A stretch of DNA of 64,000 bases, taken from NCBI RefSeq assembly GCF_037152535.1, contig NZ_JBBCMA010000001.1, forward strand, positions 1,860,001 to 1,924,000. The letters are read 5' to 3'. Positions 28,307 to 38,304 of this stretch are shown one piece after another. Position numbers and translations under genes: made by a program. The DNA is from Leclercia sp. AS011. GTDB taxonomy: Bacteria; Pseudomonadota; Gammaproteobacteria; Enterobacterales; Enterobacteriaceae. The notes under the pieces were generated by a model, which saw only the letters and a program-made list of their open reading frames with translations, searched no databases and was not told where the DNA came from. How positions within the stretch are numbered: the first letter of the stretch is position 1; every line of letters begins with the position of its first letter.

Positions 28307-29261
28307 ATCCCTTGCACGTCTGAGCCTGGCGGGCCTGATTGCTCTCTCCGGCCTGGCGCAGGCTGCCGAGCCCGCGCCCGAGAGCCTGCGTATTGGTTAC
28401 CAGAAAGGCAGCGTCAGCATGGTGCTGGCGAAAAGCCATCAGCTGCTGGAAAAACGCTACCCGGACACCAAATTCTCCTGGGTGGAGTTCCCGGCAGGCC
28501 CGCAGATGCTGGAGGCGCTGAACGTCGGGAGTATCGATCTCGGCAGCACCGGCGATATCCCGCCAATCTTTGCCCAGGCCGCCGGGGCGGATCTGGTCTA
28601 TGTCGGCGTTGAGCCGCCAAAACCGAAAGCCGAAGTGATCCTGGTGCCTGAAAACAGCCCGATTAAAACCGTGGCGGATCTCAAAGGCCACAAAGTGGCG
28701 TTCCAGAAGGGTTCCAGCTCGCACAATCTGCTGTTGCGTGCCCTGCAGCAGGCGGGTCTGACCTTTAAAGATATTCAGCCGATTTATCTTTCACCGGCAG
28801 ATGCCCGCGCCGCCTTCCAGCAACACAACGTCGATGCCTGGGCAATCTGGGATCCTTACTACTCCGCGGCCCTGCTGCAGGGTGGCGTGAAGGTGCTGAA
28901 GGATGGCGAAACCCTGAAACAGACCGGCTCCTTCTATCTGGCCGCTCGCCCTTATGCAGAGAAAAACGGTGAATTTGTGCAGGGCGTGCTGAATACCTTT
29001 AGCGAAGCGGATGCGCTCACCCAGAGCCAGCGTCAGGCCAGTATCGCCCTGTTAGCCAAAACGATGGGTCTCCCGGAGCCGGTCATTGCCAGCTACCTGG
29101 ACCACCGCCCGCCAACCGTCATCAAACCGGTGGATGCCAAAACCGCCGTGTTACAGCAGCAAACCGCTGACCTCTTCTATGACAACCGCCTGGTGCCGAA
29201 AAAAATCGATATTCGCGACCGTATCTGGCAACCCACTGCGCAAAAAGGAGCTAAATCATGA
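28299..29261 (+). CDS. ssuA: SsuA, periplasmic alkanesulfonate-binding protein
   Basis: 320 aa from the ATG at 28299, preceded by AAAGGAG. Signal peptide of about 23 residues ([23 protein letters not shown]), then a type II periplasmic binding protein with [27 protein letters not shown] and [15 protein letters not shown]. It captures aliphatic sulfonates for SsuBC. A longer frame upstream lies in ssuE and would bury the signal peptide. It overlaps ssuD by 4 bases (ATGA). Confidence 0.95.
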   Translation: MFKSLARLSLAGLIALSGLAQAAEPAPESLRIGYQKGSVSMVLAKSHQLLEKRYPDTKFSWVEFPAGPQMLEALNVGSIDLGSTGDIPPIFAQAAGADLVYVGVEPPKPKAEVILVPENSPIKTVADLKGHKVAFQKGSSSHNLLLRALQQAGLTFKDIQPIYLSPADARAAFQQHNVDAWAIWDPYYSAALLQGGVKVLKDGETLKQTGSFYLAARPYAEKNGEFVQGVLNTFSEADALTQSQRQASIALLAKTMGLPEPVIASYLDHRPPTVIKPVDAKTAVLQQQTADLFYDNRLVPKKIDIRDRIWQPTAQKGAKS

Positions 29262-30403
29262 GTCTGAATCTGTTCTGGTTTTTACCTACCCACGGTGACG
29301 GGCACTATCTGGGCACCGACGAGGGCGCGCGCCCGGTGGATCATGCTTATCTCCAGCAGATTGCCCAGGCCGCAGACCGGATTGGCTTTACCGGGGTACT
29401 GATCCCGACCGGACGATCCTGTGAAGATGCATGGCTGGTGGCGGCGTCGATGATCCCGGTGACCCAGCGCCTGAAGTTCCTGGTGGCCCTGCGCCCGAGC
29501 GTGACGTCACCGACGGTAGCCGCCCGCCAGGCCGCAACCCTCGACCGCCTGTCGAACGGACGCGCCCTGTTTAACCTGGTGACAGGCAGCGATCCGCAGG
29601 AGCTGGCAGGCGATGGCGTCTTCCTCGATCACACCGAGCGTTACGAAGCCTCCTCTGAGTTCACCCACGTCTGGCGTCGCCTGCTGGAGGGGGAAAACAT
29701 CACCTTCGAGGGTAAACATATTCATGTTCGTGATGCCAAACTCTTCTTCCCGCCGATCCAGCAGCCGCGTCCGCCGCTCTATTTTGGCGGTTCTTCCGAC
29801 GTCGCGCAGGATCTGGCCGCCGAGCAGGTAGACCTCTACCTCACCTGGGGCGAGCCGCCGGAACTGGTTAAAGAGAAGATCGAGCAGGTGCGCGCCAAAG
29901 CCGCGGCCCATGGTCGTAAAGTGCGCTTCGGGATCCGTTTGCACGTGATAGTGCGCGAAACCACTGAAGAGGCATGGCAGGCCGCCGATCGCCTGATCGC
30001 CCATCTGGATGATGACACCATTGCTAAAGCCCAGGCCGCCTTTGCCCGTACCGACTCGGTGGGGCAGCACCGGATGGCCTCCCTGCACAACGGCAAGCGA
30101 GAGCACCTGGAGATCAGCCCGAACCTGTGGGCCGGCGTGGGGCTGGTGCGCGGCGGCGCGGGTACGGCGTTAGTGGGTGATGGCCCCACCGTGGCGGCGC
30201 GTATCAATGAATACGCTGACCTCGGTATCGACAGCTTTATTCTGTCCGGCTATCCGCATCTGGAAGAGGCGTACAAGGTGGGCGAACTGCTGTTCCCGCA
30301 TCTGGATGTCTCCATTCCGCAGATCCCGCAGCCGCAGCCCCTGTTGCAGCAGGGTGAAGCGGTCGCTAACGAATTTATTCCGCGCAAAGTCGCCCAGAGC
30401 TAA
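29258..30403 (+). CDS. ssuD: SsuD, FMNH2-dependent alkanesulfonate monooxygenase
   Basis: 381 aa, same length as the E. coli enzyme. It cleaves C2-C10 alkanesulfonates to aldehyde and sulfite using reduced flavin from SsuE. This is a luciferase-like TIM-barrel (LLM family): [19 protein letters not shown] at the start, Cys54 in [11 protein letters not shown], and the [21 protein letters not shown] segment. The start overlaps the ssuA stop as ATGA, so translation is coupled. Confidence 0.96.
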   Translation: MSLNLFWFLPTHGDGHYLGTDEGARPVDHAYLQQIAQAADRIGFTGVLIPTGRSCEDAWLVAASMIPVTQRLKFLVALRPSVTSPTVAARQAATLDRLSNGRALFNLVTGSDPQELAGDGVFLDHTERYEASSEFTHVWRRLLEGENITFEGKHIHVRDAKLFFPPIQQPRPPLYFGGSSDVAQDLAAEQVDLYLTWGEPPELVKEKIEQVRAKAAAHGRKVRFGIRLHVIVRETTEEAWQAADRLIAHLDDDTIAKAQAAFARTDSVGQHRMASLHNGKREHLEISPNLWAGVGLVRGGAGTALVGDGPTVAARINEYADLGIDSFILSGYPHLEEAYKVGELLFPHLDVSIPQIPQPQPLLQQGEAVANEFIPRKVAQS

Positions 30404-30412
30404 GGAGATCCT

Positions 30413-31204
30413 ATGGCTAACCCCTCCCGAAAATGGCTGCTGAGAATTGCGCCCTGGCTGCTCCCTGTGGGTATCGTCCTTATCTGGCAGCTGGCATCCT
30501 CTGTGGGTTGGCTGTCGAACCGCATTCTGCCCTCCCCGGAGGGCGTTGTGGAGGCGTTCTGGTCCCTGAGCGCCAGCGGTGAGCTGTGGCAGCATCTGGC
30601 GATCAGCTCCTGGCGCGCGGTGATTGGTTTTTCCATCGGCGGATCGATTGGCCTGACGCTGGGCCTGATTAGCGGCCTGTCCCGTTGGGGCGAGCGTCTG
30701 CTGGACACCTCCATCCAGATGCTGCGCAACGTGCCGCACCTGGCCCTGATCCCGCTGGTGATCCTGTGGTTTGGTATCGACGAGTCGGCGAAGATTTTTC
30801 TCGTCGCCCTCGGCACCCTGTTCCCGATCTATATCAATACCTGGCATGGCATTCGTAATATCGACCGCGGGCTGGTGGAGATGGCGCGCAGCTACGGTTT
30901 GTCCGGCTTCGCCCTGTTCATCCATGTCATCCTGCCGGGTGCCCTGCCCTCGATCATGGTCGGCGTGCGTTTCGCCCTCGGCCTGATGTGGCTGACGCTG
31001 ATCGTGGCGGAAACCATCTCCGCCAACTCCGGGATCGGCTACCTGGCGATGAACGCCCGCGAATTCCTGCAAACCGACGTGGTGGTGGTTGCCATCGTTC
31101 TCTACGCCCTGCTCGGCAAACTGGCAGATGTCAGCGCCCAGTGGCTTGAACGCCGCTGGCTGCGCTGGAATCCGGCCTACGCGATAAAGGAGGCACACGC
31201 ATGA
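30413..31204 (+). CDS. ssuC: SsuC, alkanesulfonate ABC transporter permease
   Basis: 263 aa with about six transmembrane helices and the binding-protein-dependent permease motif ([23 protein letters not shown], the EAA loop that contacts SsuB). It has its own AAGGAG ribosome site 9 bp after ssuD and overlaps ssuB by 4 bases. Family and position leave little doubt about the role. Confidence 0.95.
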   Translation: MANPSRKWLLRIAPWLLPVGIVLIWQLASSVGWLSNRILPSPEGVVEAFWSLSASGELWQHLAISSWRAVIGFSIGGSIGLTLGLISGLSRWGERLLDTSIQMLRNVPHLALIPLVILWFGIDESAKIFLVALGTLFPIYINTWHGIRNIDRGLVEMARSYGLSGFALFIHVILPGALPSIMVGVRFALGLMWLTLIVAETISANSGIGYLAMNAREFLQTDVVVVAIVLYALLGKLADVSAQWLERRWLRWNPAYAIKEAHA

Positions 31205-31968
31205 ATACGGCTCGCTTAAATCAGGGCACACCGCTGCTGCTCAACGGTGTCACCAAACGCTACGGCGAAAACACCATTCTCAACGAACTGGAACTGCACA
31301 TTCCCGCCGGGCAATTCGTGGCGGTGGTGGGGCGCAGCGGCGGCGGTAAAAGCACCCTGCTGCGTCTGCTGGCCGGACTGGAGCAGCCGAACGGCGGTGA
31401 GCTGCTGGCCGGAAATACCCCGCTGGCGGAGATCCAGGACGATACCCGGATGATGTTCCAGGACGCACGTCTGCTGCCGTGGAAAACGGTGATTGATAAC
31501 GTCGGGCTGGGGCTGAAAGGCAACTGGAAAGCGCAGGCGCTACAGGCGCTGGCCGCCGTCGGGCTGGACAATCGCGCGGGTGAGTGGCCTGCCGCCCTTT
31601 CCGGTGGCCAAAAACAGCGCGTGGCGCTGGCCAGGGCGTTGATCCATCGCCCGGGGCTGTTGCTGCTGGATGAGCCGCTGGGGGCGCTGGATGCGCTGAC
31701 GCGAATCGAGATGCAGGATCTGATCGTCTCGTTATGGCAGGAGCACGGCTTTACGGTCCTGCTGGTGACCCACGATGTGAGCGAAGCCGTAGCCATGGCC
31801 GACCGGGTGCTGCTGATCGAGGATGGCAAGATTGGGCTGGATCTGACGGTGGACATTCCCCGTCCTCGCCGGGTGGGTTCGGCGCGGCTGGCGGAGCTGG
31901 AAGCAGAGGTGTTGGATCGGGTGATGAAGCGTGGGGCCAGTGAGGTGCACGCCAGAAAGCACGGATAA
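31201..31968 (+). CDS. ssuB: SsuB, alkanesulfonate ABC transporter ATPase
   Basis: 255 aa. Walker [12 protein letters not shown], signature [15 protein letters not shown], Walker [13 protein letters not shown] and switch His in THDVSEA are all present. It powers SsuC uptake of sulfonates. The ATGA overlap with ssuC couples translation. It is the last gene of the operon, followed after 4 bp by a REP pair that separates it from the convergent pepN. Confidence 0.95.
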   Translation: MNTARLNQGTPLLLNGVTKRYGENTILNELELHIPAGQFVAVVGRSGGGKSTLLRLLAGLEQPNGGELLAGNTPLAEIQDDTRMMFQDARLLPWKTVIDNVGLGLKGNWKAQALQALAAVGLDNRAGEWPAALSGGQKQRVALARALIHRPGLLLLDEPLGALDALTRIEMQDLIVSLWQEHGFTVLLVTHDVSEAVAMADRVLLIEDGKIGLDLTVDIPRPRRVGSARLAELEAEVLDRVMKRGASEVHARKHG

Positions 31969-31972
31969 AAAA

Positions 31973-32046
31973 GCCGGGCGGCGCTTACGCTTGCCCGGCC
32001 TACGGTTACGTTTTGTAGGCCGGGTAAGGCGAAGCTGCCACCCGGC
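31973..32046. repeat. Paired REP units (BIME-like) between ssuB and pepN
   Basis: Two REP palindromes in opposite orientation: GCCGGGCGGCGCTTACGC onward, with CGGCCTAC, then GTAGGCCGGG with the second CCACCCGGC end. They form one mosaic element of about 74 bp. It lies between two convergent gene ends, the usual place for BIMEs, and may serve as mRNA 3'-end protection or a gyrase/IHF site. Confidence 0.85.
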
Positions 32047-32054
32047 ATTTACAA

Positions 32055-34667
32055 TCAGGCCAGCGCCTTGCTGATCTTCTCGTACAGATCCCCGGACAGA
32101 TTCTCCAGCCCTTTCAGCTGCTCCAGCGCGGCACGCATCTTCGCCTGACGCTGGGCATCATAGCGCTTCAGACGGATCAGCGGCTCAATCAGACGTGACG
32201 CCACCTGCGGGTTACGGCTGTTGAGTTCGGTCAGCATCTCCACCATAAACTGGTAGCCGCTGCCATCTTCCGCATGGAAGGCGGCCGGGTTGCTGCTGGC
32301 GAAGGCACCAATCAGGGAACGGACGCGGTTCGGGTTGCTCAGGGTGAATGAGCGGTGGTTGAGCAGGCTGCGCACCTTATTCACCACGTCAGCGGCCGGG
32401 CTGGTGGCCTGCAGAATGAACCACTTGTCCATCACCAGACCATCCTGATGCCATTTGTCGTCATACTCCTGCATCAGCGCATCACGGCATGGCAGCTCCG
32501 CGGCGACGCTTGCGGCCAGCGCGGCCAGGGCGTCAGTCATGTTGTCAGCCGTGTGATACTGCTGGCTGACCAGCTCGTTGGCGAGCGCCGTCTCGCCAAA
32601 CGCCAGGTAGCGCAGGCAGGTGTTACGCAGCGCACGCTTGCCGATATCGGCATGCTCAACGCGGTACGCATCCAGCTTGTTGTGGTTGTAGATGGCGAGG
32701 AACTCATCCGCCAGCTCGGTTGCCAGGGTACGGGTCAGGGCTTCACGCACTGCCACGATGGCAATCGGGTCGATAATGTCGAACAGCTCGGCGATCTCCG
32801 TCGCGGACGGCAGAGTCAGAATTTCAGCCGCCAGCGCCGGGTCGATCTTCTCATCCAGCAGAATGGCGCGTAAGGCATCCGCAACATGGACCGGCAGAGA
32901 GAGCGGCTGGCCCTGCTGATGACGGTTAACGTTCAGCTTGATGTAGGTTGCCAGCAGGCTCTGGGCAGCATCCCAGCGCGAGAAGTCGTTACGCGCGTGG
33001 CGCATCAGGAAGGTCAGCTGCTGATCGCTCCACTTGTACTCCAGCTTAACCGGCGCGGAGAATTCACACAGCAGCGCAGGCACCGGCTGGAAGTAGACGT
33101 TATCAAAGACAAAGGTCTGCTCGGCCTGGGTCACGTTCAGCACGTTATGCACCGGGTGACCGCCTTTCTGCAGCGGGATCACCTTGCCTTCGTTATCGTA
33201 CAGCTCAATGGCGAACGGAATATGCAGCGGGTGCTTCTCTTCCTGCTCGGCCGTCGGCGGCGTGCGCTGGCTGATGGTCAGGATGTACTGCTCGGTTTCC
33301 GGGTTGTAGTCGTCTTTGACGGTCACAATCGGCGTACCGGCCTGGCTGTACCAGCGGCGGAAGTGGGACAGATCGACGTTAGAGGCATCTTCCATCGCCT
33401 GCACGAAATCGTCGCAGGTGGCGGCGCTGCCGTCATGACGCTCGAAATAGAGCTGCATCCCTTTCTGGAAATTCACTTCCCCCAGCAGGGTGTGGATCAT
33501 GCGGATGATTTCGGAACCCTTCTCGTACACCGTCAGGGTGTAGAAGTTGTTCATCTCAATCACTTTGTCCGGACGGATCGGGTGCGCCATTGGGCTGGCA
33601 TCTTCGGCAAACTGCAGGCCGCGCATGGTGCGCACGTTGTTAATGCGGTTAACCGCGCGTGAGCCCAGATCGGAGCTGAACTCCTGATCGCGGAAGACGG
33701 TTAAGCCCTCTTTCAGGCTCAGCTGGAACCAGTCGCGGCAGGTAACGCGGTTGCCGGTCCAGTTATGGAAATATTCGTGACCGATGACGCGCTCGATATC
33801 GAGGTAGTCTTTATCGGTGGCGGTATCGGTACGCGCCAGCACGTATTTGGAGTTAAAGACGTTAAGACCTTTGTTCTCCATCGCGCCCATATTAAAGAAG
33901 TCGACGGCGACAATCATATAGATGTCGAGGTCATACTCGAGGCCGAAACGCTCTTCGTCCCACTTCATGGAGTTAATCAGCGAGGTCATCGCCCACGGGG
34001 CACGATCGAGGTTGCCGCGATCGACAAACAGCTCCAGCGCCACTTCACGGCCGTAACGGGTAGTGAAGGTGTCGCGCAGGACGTCAAAATCGCCCGCCAC
34101 CAGCGCAAACAGGTAGCAAGGTTTCGGGAACGGATCCTGCCACTGCACCCAGTGACGACCGTTTTCCAGATCCCCCTCGCCGACGCGGTTGCCGTTGGAG
34201 AGCAGGAAGGGATAGGTGGCTTTATCAGCAATGATTTTGGTGGTGAAGCGGGCCAGCACATCCGGACGGTCGAGATACCAGGTAATGTGACGGAAACCTT
34301 CAGCTTCACACTGGGTACAGAGGGCGACACCCGACTGGTATAACCCCTCCAGCGCGGTATTGGATGCCGGGCTGATTTCATTGACGATGCGTAAGGTAAA
34401 ACGCTCCGGCAGGTTGTCGAGCACCAGCTGGTTGTTTTCTTCTTTATAGTCAGTCCATGCGGTGTCGTTGACGTGCACCGACACTAAGGTCAGATCTTCG
34501 CCATCAAGACGCAGCGGCACCGCCGTGGCGTTATGGCGTGTCACCTGGCTTACCGCCGTGACAACGGTTTTTGTGGCATCCAGGTCAAAAGTCAGATCGA
34601 TATCGCTAATCAGGTAATCCGGCGCACGGTAGTCGTGGCGGTATTTGGCTTGAGGCTGTTGTGTCAT
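32055..34667 (-). CDS. pepN: Aminopeptidase N (M1 family)
   Basis: 870 aa, identical in length to E. coli PepN, the main broad-specificity cytosolic aminopeptidase. The exopeptidase motif GAMEN lies at 261-265; zinc ligands are His297 and His301 in HEYFH plus Glu320 in SLKEGL, with Glu298 as the catalytic acid. The four-domain length is complete. It is divergent from pncB across a 264-bp regulatory gap, with no nearby partner genes. Confidence 0.97.
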   Translation of the reverse strand: MTQQPQAKYRHDYRAPDYLISDIDLTFDLDATKTVVTAVSQVTRHNATAVPLRLDGEDLTLVSVHVNDTAWTDYKEENNQLVLDNLPERFTLRIVNEISPASNTALEGLYQSGVALCTQCEAEGFRHITWYLDRPDVLARFTTKIIADKATYPFLLSNGNRVGEGDLENGRHWVQWQDPFPKPCYLFALVAGDFDVLRDTFTTRYGREVALELFVDRGNLDRAPWAMTSLINSMKWDEERFGLEYDLDIYMIVAVDFFNMGAMENKGLNVFNSKYVLARTDTATDKDYLDIERVIGHEYFHNWTGNRVTCRDWFQLSLKEGLTVFRDQEFSSDLGSRAVNRINNVRTMRGLQFAEDASPMAHPIRPDKVIEMNNFYTLTVYEKGSEIIRMIHTLLGEVNFQKGMQLYFERHDGSAATCDDFVQAMEDASNVDLSHFRRWYSQAGTPIVTVKDDYNPETEQYILTISQRTPPTAEQEEKHPLHIPFAIELYDNEGKVIPLQKGGHPVHNVLNVTQAEQTFVFDNVYFQPVPALLCEFSAPVKLEYKWSDQQLTFLMRHARNDFSRWDAAQSLLATYIKLNVNRHQQGQPLSLPVHVADALRAILLDEKIDPALAAEILTLPSATEIAELFDIIDPIAIVAVREALTRTLATELADEFLAIYNHNKLDAYRVEHADIGKRALRNTCLRYLAFGETALANELVSQQYHTADNMTDALAALAASVAAELPCRDALMQEYDDKWHQDGLVMDKWFILQATSPAADVVNKVRSLLNHRSFTLSNPNRVRSLIGAFASSNPAAFHAEDGSGYQFMVEMLTELNSRNPQVASRLIEPLIRLKRYDAQRQAKMRAALEQLKGLENLSGDLYEKISKALA

Positions 34668-34839
34668 AGAAAACCTTTTGCATCGTTTGTCGAATAACGA
34701 GTCAGTCTATTCCTGTTGTGGAAAACGCGCTATGCAGAATGTTCATCTTTTCAGTCACAAACACTCTATTTGCTACATTTATATAACATGCGGCACGAAA
34801 TGCACTCGACCCGGGTTTAGGCTTATGGTGTGATCGGGG

Positions 34840-34902
34840 TTCAATAAATCGCTAAACAGGGTATACTCCAGCGGTTTCAATAGTTGTTTATTGTACTAAA
34901 CG
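34840..34902 (+). promoter_or_regulatory. pncB promoter with NadR operator
   Basis: TGTTTA-TTGTAC-TAAACG at 34885-34902 matches the NadR box TGTTTA-N6-TAAACA at 11 of 12 positions. TATACT at 34862-34867 with TTCAAT 16 bp upstream is a plausible promoter, so the operator would lie just past the transcription start. In enterics NadR represses pncB when NAD is plentiful. Confidence 0.78.
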
Positions 34903-34931
34903 CTCCCGTGAGAGGATGCTATTGCGCGCCT

Positions 34932-36134
34932 ATGACTCGATTCGCTTCACCTGTTCTGCATACGCTGCTGGATACCGACGCGTATAAACTGCACATGCAG
35001 CAAGCCGTTTTTCACCGCTACCACGACGTACAGGTGGCGGCTGAGTTCCGCTGCCGGGGTGATGATTTGCTTGGGATCTATGCTGATGCCATTCGTGAGC
35101 AAGTCGACGCTATGCAGCATCTCCGTCTGCGGGACGAAGAATTCCAGTGGCTTTCCGGCCTGCCCTTCTTTAAAGAAGACTACCTGCAGTGGCTGCAAAA
35201 TTTCCGCTACGACCCGACCCAGGTGCAGATCAGCAATGATAACGGCAAGCTGCATATTCGCCTTGAAGGCCCGTGGCGGGAAGTGATCATGTGGGAAGTG
35301 CCGCTGCTGGCAGTGATCAGCGAGCTGGTACACCGCTACCGTTCCCCGGAGGCTGGCGTTGAGCAGGCGTTGGCTGAGCTGGAACACAAGCTGGTTGATT
35401 TTGCCCAACTGACCGACTCGCTGGATATGTCGCGTTTCCGCCTGATGGATTTCGGCACCCGCCGCCGTTTCTCCCGCGAGGTGCAGCAGGCCATCGTCGA
35501 GCGTCTGCAGCAGGAGCCGTGGTTTGTCGGCACCAGCAATTACGATCTGGCCCGCCGTCTGAACCTGACCCCGATGGGTACCCAGGCGCACGAGTGGTTC
35601 CAGGCGCATCAGCAGATCAGCCCGGAACTGGCGACCAGCCAACGTGCGGCGCTGGCGGCCTGGCTTGACGAATACCCGGACCAGCTCGGTATCGCCTTAA
35701 CCGACTGCATCACGATGGATGCCTTCCTGCGCGATTTCGGCCCGGAGTTCGCCACCGCCTATCAGGGGCTGCGCCACGACTCCGGCGATCCGCAGGAGTG
35801 GGGTGAGAAAGCCATCGCCCACTATCAGAAACTGGGCATCGACCCGATGAGCAAAGTGCTGGTCTTCTCCGATAATCTCGACCTGCCAAAAGCGGTAGCT
35901 CTGTACCGGCACTTCTCCTCACGCATTAATCTGGGCTTTGGCATCGGCACCCGTTTGACCTGCGATATTCCTCAGGTAAAACCGCTGAATATCGTCATTA
36001 AACTGGTGGAATGTAACGGCAAGCCGGTGGCGAAACTCTCCGACAGCCCGGGCAAAACCATTTGCCATGACAAAGCCTTTGTGCGGGCGCTGCGCAAAGC
36101 GTTTGACCTGCCGCAGGTTAAAAAAGCCAGCTGA
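34932..36134 (+). CDS. pncB: Nicotinate phosphoribosyltransferase
   Basis: 400 aa from the ATG at 34932 ([20 protein letters not shown]), the E. coli length. It makes nicotinate mononucleotide from nicotinate and PRPP in the NAD salvage pathway, coupled to ATP hydrolysis through a phosphohistidine. The conserved segment [16 protein letters not shown] contains that histidine, and RHDSGDP is the PRPP/substrate loop. An in-frame TTG about 16 codons upstream would place the start inside the NadR operator and is rejected. Confidence 0.96.
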   Translation: MTRFASPVLHTLLDTDAYKLHMQQAVFHRYHDVQVAAEFRCRGDDLLGIYADAIREQVDAMQHLRLRDEEFQWLSGLPFFKEDYLQWLQNFRYDPTQVQISNDNGKLHIRLEGPWREVIMWEVPLLAVISELVHRYRSPEAGVEQALAELEHKLVDFAQLTDSLDMSRFRLMDFGTRRRFSREVQQAIVERLQQEPWFVGTSNYDLARRLNLTPMGTQAHEWFQAHQQISPELATSQRAALAAWLDEYPDQLGIALTDCITMDAFLRDFGPEFATAYQGLRHDSGDPQEWGEKAIAHYQKLGIDPMSKVLVFSDNLDLPKAVALYRHFSSRINLGFGIGTRLTCDIPQVKPLNIVIKLVECNGKPVAKLSDSPGKTICHDKAFVRALRKAFDLPQVKKAS

Positions 36135-36142
36135 TTCTTTTC

Positions 36143-36163
36143 AGGGAGCCTGCCAGGCTCCCT
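36143..36163 (+). terminator. Probable pncB terminator hairpin
   Basis: AGGGAGCCTG pairs with CAGGCTCCCT in a near-perfect stem immediately after the pncB stop. The downstream tract (CGCCTGATTTATTTCTT) is only moderately T-rich, so termination may be partial. Confidence 0.6.
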
Positions 36164-36240
36164 CGCCTGATTTATTTCTTATTTCTTCCCTTATCATTGC
36201 GAATTCTGCTTGTCTGATGGCGGATGCCAGGTAACATAGA

Positions 36241-36276
36241 TATCCCCCCATTGAAGGGGATACAGATTTTATTTTT
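36241..36276 (+). other. Terminator-like hairpin in the asnS leader
   Basis: TATCCCC (36241-36247) pairs with GGGGATA (36256-36262), followed by a T-rich stretch CAGATTTTATTTTTGG. It lies 22 bp before the asnS start. It may end leftover pncB transcripts or act in the asnS leader; no leader peptide with Asn codons was found. Confidence 0.5.
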
Positions 36277-36297
36277 GGACTACATAGAGAGACTATT

Positions 36298-37698
36298 ATG
36301 AGCGTTGTGCCTGTAGCCGACGTACTCCAGGGCCGCGTTACCGTTGACAGCGAAGTCACCGTGCGTGGATGGGTGCGTACCCGCCGAGATTCAAAAGCTG
36401 GCTTTTCATTCCTCGCCGTTTATGACGGTTCCTGCTTTGATCCTGTACAGGCCGTTATTAATAATTCTCTGCCCAATTACAATCAGGAAGTGCTGCGTCT
36501 GACCACCGGCTGTTCCGTGGTAGTGACCGGCAAGATCGTGGCCTCTCAGGGTCAGGGTCAGAGCTATGAACTGCAGGCCACCTCGATTGAAGTGACCGGC
36601 TGGGTTGAAGATCCGGATACTTACCCGATGGCGGCAAAACGCCACAGCATCGAGTATCTGCGTGAAGTGGCTCACCTGCGCCCGCGTACCAACATGATTG
36701 GTGCCGTGGCCCGCGTTCGTCACACTCTGGCGCAGGCGCTGCACCGTTTCTTTAACGAGCAGGGTTACTTCTGGGTTTCCACTCCGCTGATCACCGCCTC
36801 CGACACTGAAGGCGCTGGCGAGATGTTCCGCGTCTCCACGCTGGACATGGAAAACCTGCCGCGCACCCCGGAAGGCAAAGTGGACTATGACAAAGATTTC
36901 TTTGGCAAAGAGTCCTTCCTGACCGTATCTGGCCAGCTGAACGGCGAAACCTACGCCTGCGCACTGTCCAAAATCTACACCTTTGGCCCAACCTTCCGGG
37001 CCGAGAACTCCAACACCAGCCGTCACCTGGCGGAATTCTGGATGCTGGAGCCGGAAGTGGCCTTTGCCGACCTCGATGACGTGGCTGGCCTGGCGGAAGC
37101 GATGCTGAAGTACGTCTTTAACGCGGTGCTCACCGAGCGTGCGGACGACATGAAATTCTTCGCCGAGCGCGTCGACAGCGATGCGATCGCCCGTCTGGAG
37201 CGTTTCGTCTCTGCTGATTTCGCCCAGGTTGATTACACCGATGCGGTGAAGATCCTCGAAACCTGCGGCCAGAAATTTGAGAACCCGGTGTACTGGGGTG
37301 TTGACCTCTCCTCCGAGCACGAGCGCTACCTGGCTGAGAAACACTTCAAAGCTCCGGTGGTTGTTAAAAACTATCCGAAAGACATTAAGGCGTTCTATAT
37401 GCGCCTTAACGAAGACGGCAAAACCGTCGCCGCGATGGACGTGCTTGCCCCGGGCATCGGTGAAATCATCGGTGGTTCTCAGCGTGAAGAGCGTCTGGAT
37501 GTGCTGGATGCGCGCATGGCGGAGATGGGCCTCAACAAAGAGGACTACTGGTGGTATCGCGATTTACGCCGTTACGGCACCGTTCCGCACTCCGGTTTCG
37601 GTCTCGGCTTCGAGCGTCTGATCGCTTACGTGACCGGCGTTCAGAACGTGCGTGATGTGATTCCTTTCCCGCGTACTCCGCGCAGCGCCACATTCTGA
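36298..37698 (+). CDS. asnS: Asparaginyl-tRNA synthetase
   Basis: 466 aa, the E. coli length. Class IIb synthetase: an N-terminal OB-fold anticodon-binding domain (about 15-100, [19 protein letters not shown]) and a catalytic domain with motif 2 [21 protein letters not shown] and motif 3 [15 protein letters not shown]. It charges tRNA-Asn with asparagine in the cytosol. The hairpin just upstream and the strong terminator downstream isolate it as a single-gene unit. Confidence 0.97.
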   Translation: MSVVPVADVLQGRVTVDSEVTVRGWVRTRRDSKAGFSFLAVYDGSCFDPVQAVINNSLPNYNQEVLRLTTGCSVVVTGKIVASQGQGQSYELQATSIEVTGWVEDPDTYPMAAKRHSIEYLREVAHLRPRTNMIGAVARVRHTLAQALHRFFNEQGYFWVSTPLITASDTEGAGEMFRVSTLDMENLPRTPEGKVDYDKDFFGKESFLTVSGQLNGETYACALSKIYTFGPTFRAENSNTSRHLAEFWMLEPEVAFADLDDVAGLAEAMLKYVFNAVLTERADDMKFFAERVDSDAIARLERFVSADFAQVDYTDAVKILETCGQKFENPVYWGVDLSSEHERYLAEKHFKAPVVVKNYPKDIKAFYMRLNEDGKTVAAMDVLAPGIGEIIGGSQREERLDVLDARMAEMGLNKEDYWWYRDLRRYGTVPHSGFGLGFERLIAYVTGVQNVRDVIPFPRTPRSATF

Positions 37699-37711
37699 TT
37701 AAGTAATACTC

Positions 37712-37742
37712 AATGGCCAGCCTCTGCTGGCCATTATTTTAT
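37712..37742 (+). terminator. asnS terminator
   Basis: AATGGCCAGC (37712-37721) pairs with GCTGGCCATT (37726-37735), then ATTTTAT. It forms a stable stem 13 bp after the asnS stop. Confidence 0.85.
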
Positions 37743-38304
37743 CCTGCACTGTCAACTTATGTCAGTTGAAAGTCATCCTCCTTAAAGAGCAACCCCGCAA
37801 AATCCTCTTCACTGTTACGCTTTATTTCCATGAAATATCTTTGCACATAAAATAAACTGTAGTCTTATTGCGCCTAATACTCTTCTCAAGCATTAGCACA
37901 CTTTTTGTGCAAACACTCAGCTATCCAGACGTCTATATTCCGTAATAAGAAAAATAGTGCGCTAATGCTTCGGATCATAAAAAAAGTCATTAGCTAAAAT
38001 TAAGATAAGCAATTCATATAGATAGAATTAGTGAAGCTTTAATTTTCGCCATTCAACTCTGAACTTTGAGATGCCTCACAAAGTTCCTCAAAATACATGT
38101 TTTGTTACACATATTTTCTTTTTGTAACTCTATCTTGATGTTTGTAGCACTTTCAGGGTGGCGGAACGGTAATTTGAATGGAAAGATGCCTGTCAGACAC
38201 ATAAAGACACCAAACTCTCATCAATAGTTCCGGAAATATTTATTGACAGAATTTATTGACGGCAGTGGCGAGTGTCATAAAAAAACCAATGAGGGTAATA
38301 AATA
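37743..38304 (+). promoter_or_regulatory. ompF upstream regulatory region with OmpR boxes
   Basis: This AT-rich gap of about 560 bp has no supportable gene. Its last 210 bp closely follow the E. coli ompF promoter: OmpR sites F1 (38096-38115), F2 (38116-38133) and F3 (38134-38153, CTTGATGTTTGTAGCACTTT), -10 AAAGAT at 38182-38187, and leader AAAGACACCAAACTCTC. GAGGGTAATAAATA just before the start is the ribosome site and the region paired by MicF sRNA in E. coli. Further upstream are AT-tracts and a 14-bp inverted repeat (37889-37902 with 37957-37970). Confidence 0.8.

Noticed and set aside
30170..31231. A 353-aa open frame antisense to ssuC and ssuD ends
   Set aside because: It crosses several coupled genes of the ssu operon and has no supporting start site.
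34884..34931. N-terminal extension of pncB from an upstream TTG
   Set aside because: It would place coding sequence over the NadR operator and exceed the conserved 400-aa length.
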